A stretch of 64,000 nucleotides of DNA from Dirofilaria immitis (lineage: Eukaryota; Nematoda; Chromadorea; Rhabditida; Onchocercidae): the NCBI GenBank assembly GCA_024305405.1, contig JAKNDB010000067.1, positions 1,623,501-1,687,500 of the forward strand, written 5' to 3'. Of the stretch, positions 26,401 to 40,736 are shown one piece after another. The translations under genes and the position numbers were made by a program. Below the pieces are notes generated by a model. It did no database searches. It was not told the DNA's origin and saw only the letters and a program-made list of their open reading frames with translations. Each line of letters starts with the position of its first letter. Within the stretch, counting starts at the first letter, position 1.

Positions 26401-29154
26401 TCATTAGTGTAATTCACCAAGATCACCGCATCTTCAGCATTCTGGTTTTAGCATTTAATCAACTTCCTCCTATGATTTTCCATTTTCACCAAATTCACCA
26501 CTTTTTGCAAATTACAAAAACTCTCGCTATCTATATTGTAAATATCAAACGAAGAAATAATAACATAGTTAAATAAGATACTAAACGTAAGCCAAATTCG
26601 GAAAATACATAATATAATGATAATAATGAAATAACCAACCACTTCCTTCATCTGTACTCGGCAAAGTGCCTGATGAGTTGCGATAGTTAGGGGCACTACG
26701 ATTGCTGCTTCTTTTCTTTGAACACACTTTTGATAACTCAGCTTTAAAACCGCATGAATTACTATTCTCTGAATTAGTCGTCCCTTCGCTATCACTCTAA
26801 ATATGAAGTGAAATAATTAAGCTAACATTTCGCATATTTATACAGAAATTTGATGTGAACTGTAAATGAACTCACTTCATCAAAATCACTCACAGAGAGT
26901 AATCGTTTTCTTTTCTCCCCATCGTCTGCCTGGAAAAAAATACACATGTAGGAATCAAATTTCATATCACCATATAAATAAGCAGTTCTTATATGTTCTC
27001 CAATTGCTTTTCGAAAGCGATTTTAGTAGAGATAATCTTACGAAACTTTTCCTTTTTGATCATGAAAGTGTGAAAATAAATTAGAGCGAAAATTTACTCT
27101 GTAGAATTCCACAGAAACTGGTGATAGAGGTGGAGTTATGGGATGCGAACTGTCACTTTTTTCAAAACTGTGCTGTTCATCATTCTTTTTTGTTGAATTT
27201 CGTAAATGTGAAGAATAAAATTCACTCTTAAACTTCATTAAAGGCTCTTCGAACTGATCGAACCAGTTTGGATCGTCGAAATTTACAGATTGATCCCAAT
27301 TACGAAAAAATTCAGTAATATCTGGAAAGCAAACACATTTTTGAAAGATTATTTGGATTCCTTAAATACGATAAATGAAGAAAATAAGCAAACCATACAT
27401 TGCCAATTGGAACTATCTACTGCATGTCCTTGACCAAACACATCTGAATCAGGACGTGGCAAACTCATTTCTTCACCACTATGATTATCAACATATGGCC
27501 TGAAAAATAAACGGATCGAAATAAACACATAACTTGGTTTCATACAAACCAATGCTTTCTCTTAGTTTAAAATATAAGATTAAATATTGGCAAAACTGCC
27601 CTGAAATTTTTTGAACGGATAAAAACTACTCGAATACAACGGATAAAAACTACTCGAATACATGTGAAGACAACAGATTCGGTCATAGAAAAAAGTAAAA
27701 CCTGTTGGATGAAACATTTTACCTGCATTTAACTGTAATAAGTTTCATTTATTAAATGAAAATAAATGTGTGAGGAAGATAAGAACCCAAATGTCAGAAA
27801 CCGGTGACAACTAATTACAATTCGTACGATCATTTTTTTACACATTACAGCATTTTAGTATCAAGAAAATGACATCCAAAATCCAAATAATTCTGCTACA
27901 GAATACCTTGATATTCAATTTAATTGCCAGAAAAAGAGATGCAATATGAGTGAATCTATGCCTTTTGAATTAAAATTAGTTCAACTTTATTACAAAAACA
28001 GCTCAAATATGAAATACACATTGTAAAAATTACCCCGAATCAACACCTGCCGCATATCGACCAAAGGGACCACGTATAAAAACTTGATCAAAACGTTTTC
28101 TAGCATCATCGGCAGTTTTATCGGTACCCAAGTCTGATGCAATTTCCTCCCTGAAATAGAGTCTCAGGAATCTCTAAAATTTGGTATATACATGAACAAA
28201 ACCAAAAGGTCACTCGACATCCAATTCTCTGCTTATCAGACTGTGCATAACAACGTTTTTCATGACAGTGAAGTTTATTTGCATTATCATTAATTGAAGA
28301 ATGATGTAATAGTTGAATCTGTTTAGAGATATGGGTATTATAAGTATTATCAAAAAGATCACATAAAATCATTCAAATATTTCACACTGAAACATACCAA
28401 TTGCCTAATTTGTGTTTATGTGCTGCTTTAATCAATTTCAAATCTTCTTTCCAACCCCAATGTTTATCAGATGTTGTTGGAAATAATGAAGGTCCTTTAC
28501 GATCTACAACAGTATATGCATGTCCACGTTTGTGAGGACCACATTCTGCACCCATTCGAAAACACTGTAAATTAATATTATTATTACTATTATTTAAAAA
28601 AAAAAACAGTGTAACATATATACAAATGCATTGATTTGTCTTATCATTCAAATAATTCACTTCTTTTATATCTTTCCATTAAATACATAGATATATCTAA
28701 GGCAAAATAAATTTCAATACTAATTATTGAACTATATCAATTACATAACAATAATAATAATAATAGTAATTTATTTAAATCAAACAATATATATTCATTA
28801 TCACTATTTCTCATCATATCCTATATTTTTCAGTCTTATTCTATATAAATAAATACGAGGAAAATTTCTTTTTAAATGCTTAACAAATAATAATACGTTT
28901 AATTACTTAATTACTTAATTACCCAATAATCTCCATCAAATTGGATAATCTTATCTATTCAATTCTAATATCATATATTCTCTAATTACTCATTTTAACA
29001 TCTAATTTTATCAAAAAAATGCTTTAATACATACGGAAGCACATAGTTTTACATCGAATCCTTTCTTTTGACAATTATCACATTGAATATAAATATATTT
29101 CGCTGATGCTAATGAAATTTCACAATTACAGCACATAATCGTATCCGTTGCCAT
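23441..29154 (-). CDS. ada-2: Transcriptional adaptor ADA2 (TADA2B-like), SAGA/GCN5 complex
   Basis: Family role: ADA2 binds GCN5-type acetyltransferases and enables nucleosomal histone acetylation. Exons, transcribed order: 29154-29035, 28564-28398, 28150-28034, 27499-27399, 27321-27098, 26929-26876, 26796-26640, 26530 to about 26490-26502, 26393-26289, 26007-25819, 25606-25519, 25145-25034, 24741-24594, 24410-24339, 24288-24266, 24083 onward. Order: ZZ zinc finger (residues 8-60, CxxC pairs plus HKRGH), SANT (about 79-125), an acidic/serine linker, the ADA2 signature YMPEREDFEWEF-NDAEKLIS, then the helical LKQRRAKKAAVREYELVNKF region, closest to TADA2B. One A is missing in the run at 25085-25090. 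The tail is uncertain: exon 24083 can end at TGA 23991 (about 603 residues) or splice at 24006 to 23939-23903 and 23523-23441. I see no clear SWIRM domain. Confidence 0.9.
28034..29154 (-). other. ada-2: ZZ and SANT domains of ada-2 (exons 1-3)
   Basis: Exon 1 carries MCCNCEIS, IQCDNCQKKG and LCAS; exon 2 continues CFRMGAECGPHKRGHAY, completing the ZZ zinc ligands. Exon 2 then gives WGWKEDLKLIKAAHKHKLGNW, and exon 3 EEIASDLGTDKTADDARKRF, followed by the ADA2-specific FIRGPFGRYA. The three aromatic anchors of the SANT repeat are partly visible (W, W and F). The ZZ-SANT order is specific to the ADA2 family. Confidence 0.92.
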
Positions 29155-29162
29155 TCCATTTA

Positions 29163-29172
29163 TCTGAAAATG
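29163..29172 (-). promoter_or_regulatory. Candidate spliced-leader acceptor for ada-2
   Basis: On the minus strand TTTTCAG occupies 29170-29164, nine bases before the chosen ATG at 29154. No upstream coding exon is visible, so this fits trans-splicing. An out-of-frame ATG at 29159 lies between the acceptor and the start. Confidence 0.6.
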
Positions 29173-31649
29173 TTATTCCATCTGAATCACGTTGTCACTT
29201 TTATTTAATACTATACTATCATCTGAATCTATCTAGCATTTCAGATTATCAGAAATGTTTGGCCAAAAATTATTCGATTTGAAGAATTGCAGAGAAAAAC
29301 AAATGAAGACGAAACAGTGTAAAGGTTAAATAGTGAAACGAAAATTCTGGAAAGGAACCTGATATTCTTAGGAACGCAACATCCTGGCGGTTCCAATGAT
29401 TGATAGCACAAAAATACCGAATTGATCGTTGAAGGATTTCCGCTGCTATCGTTCCAATTGCAAACAATCGTTTGTAGAACCACACGATATCAGATAGAAA
29501 TATTTGCATGTCATAATTTGGATATGATTATCTTAAAGATGTTCATTCATTCAAATCATCAAGTCGGGAATTGTCTTTTTCACGTATATTACTCGAGAAA
29601 TATCCTTTTATTACGTGTACAACTTGAGAATTGTACTCCTCACGTATATCGTTCAAAAATTGCTATTTTCAAGTATAAAAGTTTGAAACGTTTCCAGATG
29701 AAAGCTTCTTGATTTATGGTTTTGATAAATAGTACAGAGTATAACACTTCACGTTATGCTAATTGTTTTCCATATATATATATATATATTCTCATCTTTC
29801 TGAATTCATTTATCAAGCGAACGATTATAGTTCGAGAATCTCGTTGTAAAAGTATATAAAATAATACTATTTCAAAAATTAAAAATGACCCTTCAAGATT
29901 ACCATTCCGTTATTGAATTGATACAATGAAGAAGTTTTAACTACCAAATATTCACGCTAGTAGTATCTATCATAATTATTATCCGTTATCATATTTATTC
30001 TCGAAGTGAAGTTCAACAATCGACTATTATTCTGATGACCTTTCAACAAATGATTATTGATGACTTTTCATAAGATAATATCTCATCAACTACATTTTGC
30101 CTGTTTTTTCTTCAAAATATTATTTCCCGCGTAATTCTCGATATTTGTAAAGTATATCTAAAAATATAAGAATTTACCATTCTCTCGATTAGGATGAATA
30201 GTATGTCAATGTAAAAGATTAAATTGAAAAGTCGTATGATTTCGAGATTTGCTTCATTGTTCTTTTTAATCTCGAGATTCTTTCAACCTTTACGAAAAAG
30301 TTTTTTTTCTTTTTTATTAGTTTAATTTTTTCATAAAATTTGAGATAAAAGAATAGAAAAAATGATCGAAACTTTATTTTATTATATTTTCACTGATTTC
30401 AATCAATCATCAATATATTTTAGGTTTTATTGAATGATTAAATGTAAATGATAAAATTTGAAATGTACTATTATTATTATTATCATTATTGAATAAAAAT
30501 TTGCTTTTATCAATTGTACCATAATCATTTTGATATTGATAATTGTATTTATTTATACTAATCATAAAAAGATAATAGCTTTTCATTTTCATTTTCATAT
30601 ATTATTCATTGTAATATATCAATTTAAAAATCTATTCAAATTGCTAACTATTACATAAAATTCAGACATAATATAATATTGCATGATAACGACGAACAAT
30701 TTGTTAAAAATTTTTCTTTTTTTTTTCTTCTAAACTTTATAGAAATGATATTTTTACGAATTATGTAGAAATTTTTGTTATCAGTGGAAAGGTTGAATTT
30801 ACTTTCTAACAATTCTTTGGAATTCTTAAAACTTATCAAAATGTATTATAATTGATAATATTTAATATGTGAATTATCTACAATTAGAAAATTTGTATAA
30901 TTTAGCTTTTATGATAACTAAAAAGAAAAAAAAGATTAGTTGTTTGATATTTTGTATACATATGAGGTTACCTGAATTGTTTGTTCTTTATGCTTATTGA
31001 ACCATCATTAGCTTTTTTGATAATTTGTTTGCTATGCTTTAATGTTATCAGTTATTATCAACGATTCTCGTATTTGATGATATTTTATTCATTCTATTAT
31101 ATTATAAAGGAAAAAAAATTATTCCTTACTCAAATTTTTTTCAAACATGATTATCTTTTTTTTTTCTCCAGTATTGATTATGTAATTGAAGTGTACAGAT
31201 GAAACGTACGTTTCTAATACGTAAACCCATCTAATCTGCGTGTATCATACACGGAATGCCAATTACAGTTAAACGTAATAATATGCAATACTACGAAACT
31301 ATCCAATGAAATAAGTAAGAGATAATTATGAAAAATGCATAGATAAGATAATATTAATATTCTAATTGAAAAATTACTGTAAATATTTGATGTTATCTTT
31401 TAATTGTATTCTGAAATTTTCGAATAATCTTTTCCTAAATTCTTGAATTTTATGAAAATGTCAGATCAAAAATAGATAAAATCAAATAAATATTGATCGA
31501 AATAAATTAGCCTATCTCTATAGCTACTTGCATAAAAAGAAAAAATAATAATAATAAAGGTAAAGATTATATTATCATTGTTAATTACCTGTCAATTTAA
31601 AATTATTTTTATGGTTGTATTAATAGAAATTTTTAAAAAATTTAAATAA

Positions 31650-31745
31650 ATTAAAAATAAGTAAATAAATGAATAAATAAATAAATAAATGAATAAATAA
31701 ATGAATAAATAAATAAATAAATAAATAGATGAATAAATAAATATA
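31650..31745. repeat. AAAT / GAAT tetranucleotide microsatellite
   Basis: Repeats of AAATAAATGAATAAAT. The minus-strand frame through it encodes Tyr/Leu/Phe/Ile repeats and is not a gene. Confidence 0.85.
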
Positions 31746-32686
31746 GGTAAGAGAATAAATAGAAAAATAATACAAATAATGTTGTATAAATATGAATGAT
31801 TTTTTTTTTTTTTGAATTTTCAATGATTAATTCATTCATAATTGTTTGTTTGTTTGGTTTTTTTTTTTTTTTTCCTATTAATACTTTGCTATGTTAGTTT
31901 CTAATTTTAGCAATACAATCAATTGAATGCGAACGAGAATTTTTTTGCTATTAAATTCTCGACATTTATCTAATCTTTCAAAACTTCTTTTCGTGAGATA
32001 TTTCCGTTTGTTTTTTTTTTTTTTTTTTTATTATTATTATTGTTGATGATTGTACAAATTCCTTTCTATGAAATATTCGAGAAAAAAAAAAAAAAGAAAA
32101 AGTTATGTGAAAGAGTTGTAATCAAAGTTTCTATAAGAAATGCCTTTTTTTTTTTCTTTTTGCATTTCATTTTATAAAAAAAAAAAGAAAATATTGTTTG
32201 TATAAAATTGATAATTCTTTTTTTTTTTTCATCCTTTTTAAATTATTAAGGAAATTCTCGAAAATACAATCCTATTTAACAAATAATTTCCTATTTCTCG
32301 ATAAAATTCTCATCATAAGAGCCAATCTAAAAAGAGCCAAAGCAAAAAAAAAATCGAAGTAGTTATTGACAGTATGTGCAAATTGAAGAAGCCTACTCTT
32401 ATCTATTTCATATCGATAAAAGTTTTCAATCGAATATCGTAAAGAAAGCATATATAAAAGTGAACATTGCGATAGAAAAAAGTCCAAGAGATTAGATTGG
32501 CCTTAGGCCATTCAAGTTTTATAAACTAATTTACTTCAAATCAATATTATGCGTATGAAATTATGTCTTCGCCTTTTTTTTTTTTTTAGTGTTTTTTCTA
32601 AAATAAAATTTAATTATCCATTATAAAGATTAATGATTATTATTCGAAAATTTATGCATTAATTCTTGTACTCCTGACAGATAGAT

Positions 32687-32883
32687 AATCATTCTCGATT
32701 CGATAGAATTATTTTGATTATTGAGAAATTTCAATCAAAAAATTATTTCCTTTGAATCATTCTCGATTCAGCAAAATTATTTTGATTATCGAGAAATTTC
32801 AATCAAAAATTATTTTCTTTAAATCATTCTCGATTCAGCAAAATTATTTTGATTATCGAGAAATTTCAATGAAACAACTATTT
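32687..32883. repeat. Three-copy tandem repeat, unit about 66-69 bp
   Basis: The unit begins AATCATTCTCGATTC and contains TTTTGATTATCGAGAAATTT. Copies start at about 32687, 32756 and 32822 with few differences. Confidence 0.8.
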
Positions 32884-34561
32884 TCTCTAAAAAATTTTTG
32901 AAAGAAAATTAATCATTATTAGGATAAATTATATCATTAGTATGATTGATTTTTATAAATTGTTCACTTCATAAAGTTGCATAAATGATATGCTTAATCA
33001 ATAATTAATAATAACGATTATGCATTCATAAGTTTACTTATATTTACCTATTTATTTATTTATTTTATTACACTTCATCTTATGCTTCATTCTAATTTCA
33101 ATGATATCATATATTGACGAATTCTAATATATTATCAAGAAAAGGATCGAGATAAAAAAAAAAAACGATAAATTAAAGTATCACTAATTGAAGAGTATCA
33201 GAAAATAAGTTATACATTTCGAGAAATGGTATATTCTAATTTTGAAAGAAATAAACAAATGAAATTTAGTTTTAGAAATGAATTTATTATTTATTAAAAA
33301 ATGAATGAATTTTTTTTTTTTTAAAGATAATATCATCATGTATTATTGGCATCTTTTCAAAATATTCAAAAAATGCATTTTATTTACATATCAATTATTC
33401 TAATATTTATTTTTATACGAAAAATAATTAAAAATGCCAAATTAAAATAATTGAAAATTTTATTTAATTATTATTAATTCCGATATAAATGTCAATTTGT
33501 ATATTTATAATTGCATAAATTGAAATGGCATAAATACGAACGAATAATTTGTTAAAATTTTGACCTATTGTTATTAATCTGTAATTGACCTATGACCTAT
33601 AAATTGAGAAAATGGAATAAATTAAATTATACTTGAAAAATTCTTTTGATAAATTTTCATTCTTTATTTTGCAATATGTAAAAATAAAAGTTTTAAAAGA
33701 AATAAGATTAGCATTATTAATAATAATACTAAAAAAGACGAAAAGATAATCTCTTTCGACGATATCAGAACTCAAATTTGTAATTTAAAATATTTTAATT
33801 AAAAAATTTCTAATGCCATATGAATGAATAAAAGAAAATAATTATTTTTTTAAATTGTTTAATATTATTCTTTTCCTTTTACATTTATTCATTTAATTCG
33901 AATTTGAATTAAAAATTTTCAAATTTAAATTAAATATTAAAATTTTATTATTATATAAAATTAATGGATGAAAAATGAAATGGCTAATTTTAGGTATTAA
34001 TTTATTTAATGATAATAGTAATAGACAGAAACGAATAAAGATTAACTTTTTTTTTTTTTTGAAATCATTCAATTGACCTCATTTTTTTTTTTTTTGAAAA
34101 TGACCTCTTTATGAATCATTCATTTGTTGATGGAAATTTTCTTGCACTTCATTAATTCATCTAAACTTATTGTTAAGCTAAATATACGGAATTAAGAGAG
34201 AGAGAGAGAGCGAGAGAGAGAAAGAGAGAAAAAGAAACAGAGAGAGGGAATAATTTTTGAAATTTTAAAACAAATAAAGAAATTATTGATTGATCGATAA
34301 AAATTCTTATATATGTATGTTTGCATAAGAATTATATATATATATATGTATATGTATTAATGATGATTTGATAGAGCAAACTATTGATTAGATATTATGA
34401 TCTTTGCATAGAGAATTAATCTTCAAATGTTATTCGGATGTTCCATCTTTGCAAGACGATATCTTTATCGTCTTTTTTTTTCCTTCATTAGAAAGCTGTT
34501 AAGTTTTAAGTAATTTTGCATTGCTAAAAATATCTTCAAAAATTTATTGGAAAATTTAAAT

Positions 34562-35354
34562 TAATAGAACATTGATAATTTAGATTTAAATATGATCGAG
34601 AATTGGTAGAACATTGATAATTTAGATTTAAATATGATCGAGAATTAGTAGAACATTGATAATTTAAATTTAAATAGTCATAAATATGAAGAATAATGAG
34701 GAAGACTTTTCGAATTTCATTTTTCTAAAAACTTTCATCATTTAATGATGCTAATTTTATTTATGTTATATATTAAGTTCGTAATATATTTCATATATTC
34801 TTTAGAATAATATTCTTTTTATCAATCTTATCATTGATAACATCGAGAATGAGTTTAAATAGAATGGTTGACAATTAATGTGATAATGTTTATGTATAAT
34901 AATTATATGCAAATGAGGAAAAAAATTAAGTTTAATATTGTCAAAAGCTGAGATTAATTAAGTGATTATAAATTTTGATATGAAATTTATCACGAAATTT
35001 TATGTATTTGAATATAGAATGATCTTGATAATATTAGATTTTTTTGAAAAAATCATATTAAATTGAAACTTTTTGTCGTTTAATAAAATGCTTTTAAATG
35101 AATAATTTCTAATAATTTTATGCCTTTTTCTTATCATATCATTGTTATCATTTCTATTACATACATTATTGTCATTTTGTTTAAGTTATATTGCAACATT
35201 TCCGTTTCGTTAATTAATTATGACATTTAACACACTGTCTCTTAATTGCTTATAATATTGTTGAGCTTTTAATTAGTTGTGACATATTTGTTTGTTTTGG
35301 TTGAAAAAAAAACTAATAAATAAATTTCAAATTCAACTGATTGACTGATACAAT
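34562..35354. repeat. Dispersed 0.79 kb repeat, copy 1
   Basis: This block is nearly identical to 42606-43402, in the same orientation, differing by a few substitutions and 1-base indels. It starts with a 42-bp unit (TAGAACATTGATAATTTAGA...) repeated two to three times and ends near TTCAAATTCAACTGATTG. It has no open frame and no obvious inverted termini. Confidence 0.9.
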
Positions 35355-35689
35355 TGATTGATCCATGCAATCAATACAATTAAAATGCTTAATTCATTTA
35401 ATTATAGCAAAGAATTGGTATATTATATTTGATGATATGTGAATTTGAAGAAATTAAGTACATTCGATACAAATCATAATAATCATTATTTCATTTCAAT
35501 CATTGGTATGTTTTTTTTTCTTTAAATTTTATCATACAATAATTATACAATTTATAAAATTGTATAGTTTTTACAATTTGTTTAATTTATTTTCAAATAT
35601 TTTAATAATTACTTCGATTACTTTTTTTATAAAATTATTTTTAATAATAAAACATTGGAAAATTTTGTGGCATTTTCATTTACAAAAAT

Positions 35690-35830
35690 TTGAAATAAAA
35701 ATATTTGAAATAAAAAAATATTTGAAATGAAAAATATTTGAAATGGAAAATACTTGAAATGAAAAATATTTGAAATGAAAAAATATTTGAAATGAAAAAT
35801 ATTTGAAATGAAAAATATTTGAAATGTAAT
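35690..35830. repeat. Tandem repeat of ATGAAAAATATTTGAA
   Basis: About eight units of 16-19 bases, e.g. GAAATGAAAAATATTTGAA. The minus-strand frame translates as FQIFFISNIF-type repeats and is not a gene. Confidence 0.85.
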
Positions 35831-36384
35831 AATTTCAAATTCATTTGCAAAGTTTTTTTTTTTTCGATTCCTATCACTTCAATAAATAGTAATTATTAAA
35901 TATATGTAAACAAACAATATATATATATATATGTAAACAAACAAAAAGGTAAGCAAAAATTGTTTGGTTTATATATTTTCAGCTGAAATTTTAATTATAG
36001 ATTAATGATTTAATTAAATAATATAAATTAATTCCATTTATAGCAATTAATTACATTTTTAGGGATTTCTTAAATTCTGAAAATTTTGATCAATTTTGAT
36101 CAATTTTAAAATATATTTATTAATATCTTTTCATTTCACACAATTTTATTTTTGTGCATTTAAATTAAATTTAATAATTAATTACTTAAAAAATAATTCT
36201 ATCACTTTATTTTATCATTTAAAAATTTCTAATCTGTTCTATAATTGAATCATAAAAATGTGATTACGAAAAAATAGTTTAATGATTTCAAAAAATCAAT
36301 CGATCTTGTGCATCCAAATATTTTGCATTTTTGATTTGTTTGATAATAATAATGTTTTCTTCGTGTTTTATCAAATATTGAACA

Positions 36385-36700
36385 TGAATACCTGAAATAC
36401 TATAATTATGAGTATGATATCATGAAGGAAAATTAATTAGCAAGGATGATATGCATTCGTTATGCTATGATTATCAGGTATTGACCTCGAATACTTGAAA
36501 CACTATAATTATGAATATGTTATCTTGAAGGGCTATAATTATAAATATGATATCATGAAGGAAAATTAATTAGCGTTCGTTATGTTATATTTATCAAGTA
36601 TTGAACTTGAATACTTGAACTTGAATACTTGATGTGCTATAATTATAAATATGATATCATGAAGCAAAATTAATTAGCAAGGATGATAAGCATTTGTTAT
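36385..36700. repeat. Imperfect tandem repeat around TATAATTATGAATATGATATCATGAAGG
   Basis: The words TACTTGAAACACTATAATTA, ATATGATATCATGAAGGAAA and ATTAATTAGCAAGGATGATA recur two to three times in the same order. A 14-base TTGAATACTTGAAC unit is also doubled within it. Confidence 0.7.
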
Positions 36701-37169
36701 GATATATATATATATATATATATCATAGAAAAATATTACGTTAAAAATGCAGCATATCGTATGAATGTTTATCAGTGATATATCACGAAAAAAAAGAAAT
36801 ATTACGTCAAGAATACGTAATATCTTATTAACGGTTTTTTACGTATAGAAATGATTATGTTTTACGTAGGAATTCAATATTTGCAAACAATTTATGATTA
36901 ATTGTTGTCTTGGCTGCTTTTTTTGTTCATTATTTCTTGACATATATCATCCTTCATTTATTATACGTTAATCCTCTTTGTTTATATCGTCTCTCTCTCT
37001 CTGATCCAACTAATCAATCAAATTGATTAATTAAATATTTCGTAAAATTGAAATTTGTTTGAATTTTTTAAACCTACAATGATTAGTGGTACAAAATTGA
37101 AACGATTAATAGTGCAAAGAAATAAAAAGAAATATTGCAATTTCTTCGAAGCCAAATATAATAAAACAT

Positions 37170-37365
37170 AAATTTCAATTGATTGAAAATCAACTGATCA
37201 TTAATTTCTGATCGTTTTTCAAATTCTAATTGATTGAAAATTAACTGATCAATTTTTGATCATTTTTAAAATTCTAATTGATTGAAATTGACTGACCAAT
37301 TCCTGATCATTTTAAAATTCTAATTGATTGAAATTGACTGATCAATTCCTGATCGTTTTTAATAT
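37170..37365. repeat. Four-copy tandem repeat, unit about 50-60 bp
   Basis: The unit contains CTAATTGATTGAAA, then TGACTGATCAATTCCTGATC, then TTTTTAAAATT. The copies are progressively more alike toward the right end. Confidence 0.75.
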
Positions 37366-38097
37366 TTGAATAAACGATAATGATTACTATTTTTATTTAA
37401 GTAAAGTAATTGACTTAAAGAATAATAAAATTAAATAATTAAATTATTCTTTGCTATACTTATTTCTTCAAGAAACATCTATTTATATTAAATTGAAAAA
37501 TGAATATAATATTAAATTAAAAGAAATTAAAAATATAATTTAATATACTTATTATTATCTATTTTCGGAAGGTAATAAATAAATAAATAAAAATAATCAT
37601 TTGCAATTATTTTAATACGAATAATCAATTCATGAGATAAATAAATTACTGATTATTTGATACATAACAAATCTAATAGTATTATTACATCAATTTTTAC
37701 TATAAAAAAAAAAAGTTTAATATACAAAAACATAATAATAATAATAATAATAATAATAAATTGTATAAATGAATTATAACAGTAAAATAGTTTTTTATTT
37801 AAAAATTTTAAGGGCAAAAAGTGTAAATGATAAAATAAAAATAAGAATTACTACTTTAAATCAATTTCCTCAATTTTACTACTAAGTAAAAGTTTTCGAC
37901 AAGTTGATAAAAATCATGCTACATCATCAATTGTTATTGTAATAATTATGCTAAAATACTGTATTGCAGTAATTTCAGAATTTCCGATATGCCTGATCTT
38001 TACAAATTATGAACAATATATTTCAAATTCTATTGTTTTATAGGCTTCAAATTATTACAAGTCTTCTTGATCGTTTAGCTAAAAATAATTCACGAAT

Positions 38098-38268
38098 AAA
38101 TCTCGAACTTTCATCATTCTATTATAATTTTAGATATTATTTTCTAGCCATTGCTCATAATATAGAATTCTCGATCTGATCAATTTGTTTTCATATCTAT
38201 TAAAAAATGTTTGTAATTATCAATAAATTATAATAAATAATCGATGTAAATGATATTGATTATAAGAT
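38098..38268. repeat. 171-bp direct repeat, copy 1
   Basis: Nearly identical to 38580-38751, same orientation. Both begin AAATCTCGAACTTTCATCAT and end near GATATTGATTATAAGATTG. Confidence 0.85.
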
Positions 38269-38579
38269 TGATAGTTTTTTTCAAATCGATATTTGAATAC
38301 TAACTGATTATAATTCATTTCAAATATGTTTAATCCATTTTTTTCTTTTCCAAGTTATTCGTTTTAATTCAAATCAAAGTCAACAATGAATTTTCCTGCT
38401 TAAACATTTATTAAAATTTGAGAATCAGTTTAGTTTATTGATTTATCGCTTATTTATTATGACCTGAAATTGCAAAAAAAAAAAATAAAAAACGAAAAAA
38501 ATATCAGATAAATTTTGTGAAAGAAATTACATCTGAACAAATATTAAAGTATTTAGTAATCAGTGCATATATCTGATAT

Positions 38580-38751
38580 TAAATCTCGAACTTTCATCAT
38601 TCTATTAGAATTTTAGATATTATTTTCTAGCCATTGATCATAATATAGAATTCTCGATCTGATCAATCTGTTTTCATATCTACTAAAAATGTTTGCAATT
38701 ATCAATAAATGATAATAGATAATCGATGTAAATGATATTGATTATAAGATT
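38580..38751. repeat. 171-bp direct repeat, copy 2
   Basis: Second copy of 38098-38268, 482 bases downstream, with several substitutions and small indels. Confidence 0.85.
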
Positions 38752-38790
38752 GCAGCTAAATTGTTTATTTATTCATTTATATATACCTAC

Positions 38791-38825
<35 letters not shown>

Positions 38826-40547
38826 GCTGTAAGAATTAAGTTTTTTAAAATGTTCAATTTAAGCAATCGATAATTTCCCAGATAAAGTTTTTTTTTTTTC
38901 TAGAAAAATCAGCTGATAAAAATTTGAAACATATAGAGAGCTTTTTTTTTTTATGTTGATGAAATAAATTTAAAAAATAAAATATTTTCTAATTATCATT
39001 CATCCTATCTATTATGCAATTTTCATCTCATTTCAATTTATTGATATAAGCAAATATATATGCAAGGAAAAGAAAAAAAAATAGAATATAGCAATTCTCC
39101 TTAATTAAATTTGTATGAAATAAAAGGAAATTTCCAAGTAGGTTTGTTTAATAGCTGATATAATTCTCGAGAAATTTCTTTTCTCCTTTGAAGCATATAA
39201 TATTAGCAATAGCAGCAAGTAGCAACAACAGCAATAGCATCAGGTTGTTTATTTATTGCTTAATAGAACTTTTAAGTAAAAACTTTTTTTCCTTCTTCTT
39301 CTTTTTTTTTTTTTATGAAATTAACGGCTAACATTTATTTGTTTACATTCAAAATTTTGTTCATTACTATAATATTTATGTATATATTTTCAATTTCAAT
39401 TTCTAATATAATTTCTTGTCGTTTTCAATTTCCGATTTAATCTTTGCTTTTTTTTAAAATTTTTGATATAATTCTTTTTTTCAACCACCGATATAATCTT
39501 TTTTCCTTTTTCGATTTCCAATATAATCTTTTTCTTTTTCTTTTCAATTTCCAATATAATTTTTTCTTTTCCTTTTCAATTTTCTACATAGTTTTTTTCT
39601 TTGCTTTTTCAAAAATTCGATTTTTTTTTTTTTGAGAAAAGATAGAAGAAAAATGAGAAGTGAAAAATATTTTTCCTCCTAAAAATAGCATTGATCTTTT
39701 GATAAATAATGCTGTCTTGCAGATATCAGTTGTTTTTACATATTATTTATTTTTGAAATTTCGTTAAATTATATGATCACTTTTGTATCATTATAAATTA
39801 TTGATTGATTTTTTTTTTTTGTTAAAATTTCCCTTCTAAATTATAAATGATTCATAAATGCTTCATAGCAAGCACAAACATATTGAATGAATTTTTATGA
39901 TGATCAAAGAATATTTAATGATAAATATATCATATCTAACTATTAATAGTACTGATAAAATATGAATGATCGAATATAATTATAACATCTAAAGCTAAAA
40001 TCATTTTCAGTTATTTCAATGAAATGATCAATCATAGCATATAAATGATTATTGATTTATTATTATAGCTAATTATACATCTAATCACAATTAGATATAA
40101 ATGATGCTATCAATTATGTTTACGATAATTTATATGTTTATTTATGAAGATTATCATTCGATCGATAAATAATCATTTATTTAATATCATTTCTAAATGT
40201 TTCCGATTACTTTTTTATTTTTGCTAGTGAATATTATCTTATCTTTCCGTTTATTACTAGGTGTTTTTTTTTTTTTATCTTTTAATGATAAACAATTAGT
40301 TATTTGTTGAATAAGTCATATGTTTATTGAATCAGATATTAGTATTTGTTATGATAGCTAGTGATAATGAATTTTGATTATAATTTGAATATATGTTGTT
40401 GATGATTTTTAATTAATTATGATAAAATTGAGGATTCTTTCTGTCATTCAATGATAACATTTCAAATTCAAACTTTAATAATTAAACTTTTATTATCGAA
40501 TAAACTATGCGACAATCAATAATATCAATAAAATAAATTTTAATAAC

Positions 40548-40548
<1 letters not shown>

Positions 40549-40589
<41 letters not shown>
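40549..40589. repeat. TA dinucleotide tract
   Basis: A pure ATATAT run of about 40 bases, the longest TA tract in the window. Confidence 0.9.
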
Positions 40590-40591
<2 letters not shown>

Positions 40592-40736
40592 CAACTTTTA
40601 AAGAGAAAATTAAAAATTATTGATTAATTTTAATGTTTTTATAAATTATATCAAAAAAATTAATCTTTGATCTTTTCATATATGCATTTATGTATCAATG
40701 TTAGATAGATATCATCAGTGTGATATTATAATATTT

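Larger units (their letters stand above)
29173..34561. other. AT-rich intergenic spacer, left part
   Basis: No exon is supported. Contents are poly-T/A runs, ATT/AAAT microsatellites (31660-31745 is AAAT/GAAT), diverged copies of an ACTTGAGAATTG...CACGTATAT word at 29560-29660, and small tandem repeats listed separately. Confidence 0.6.
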
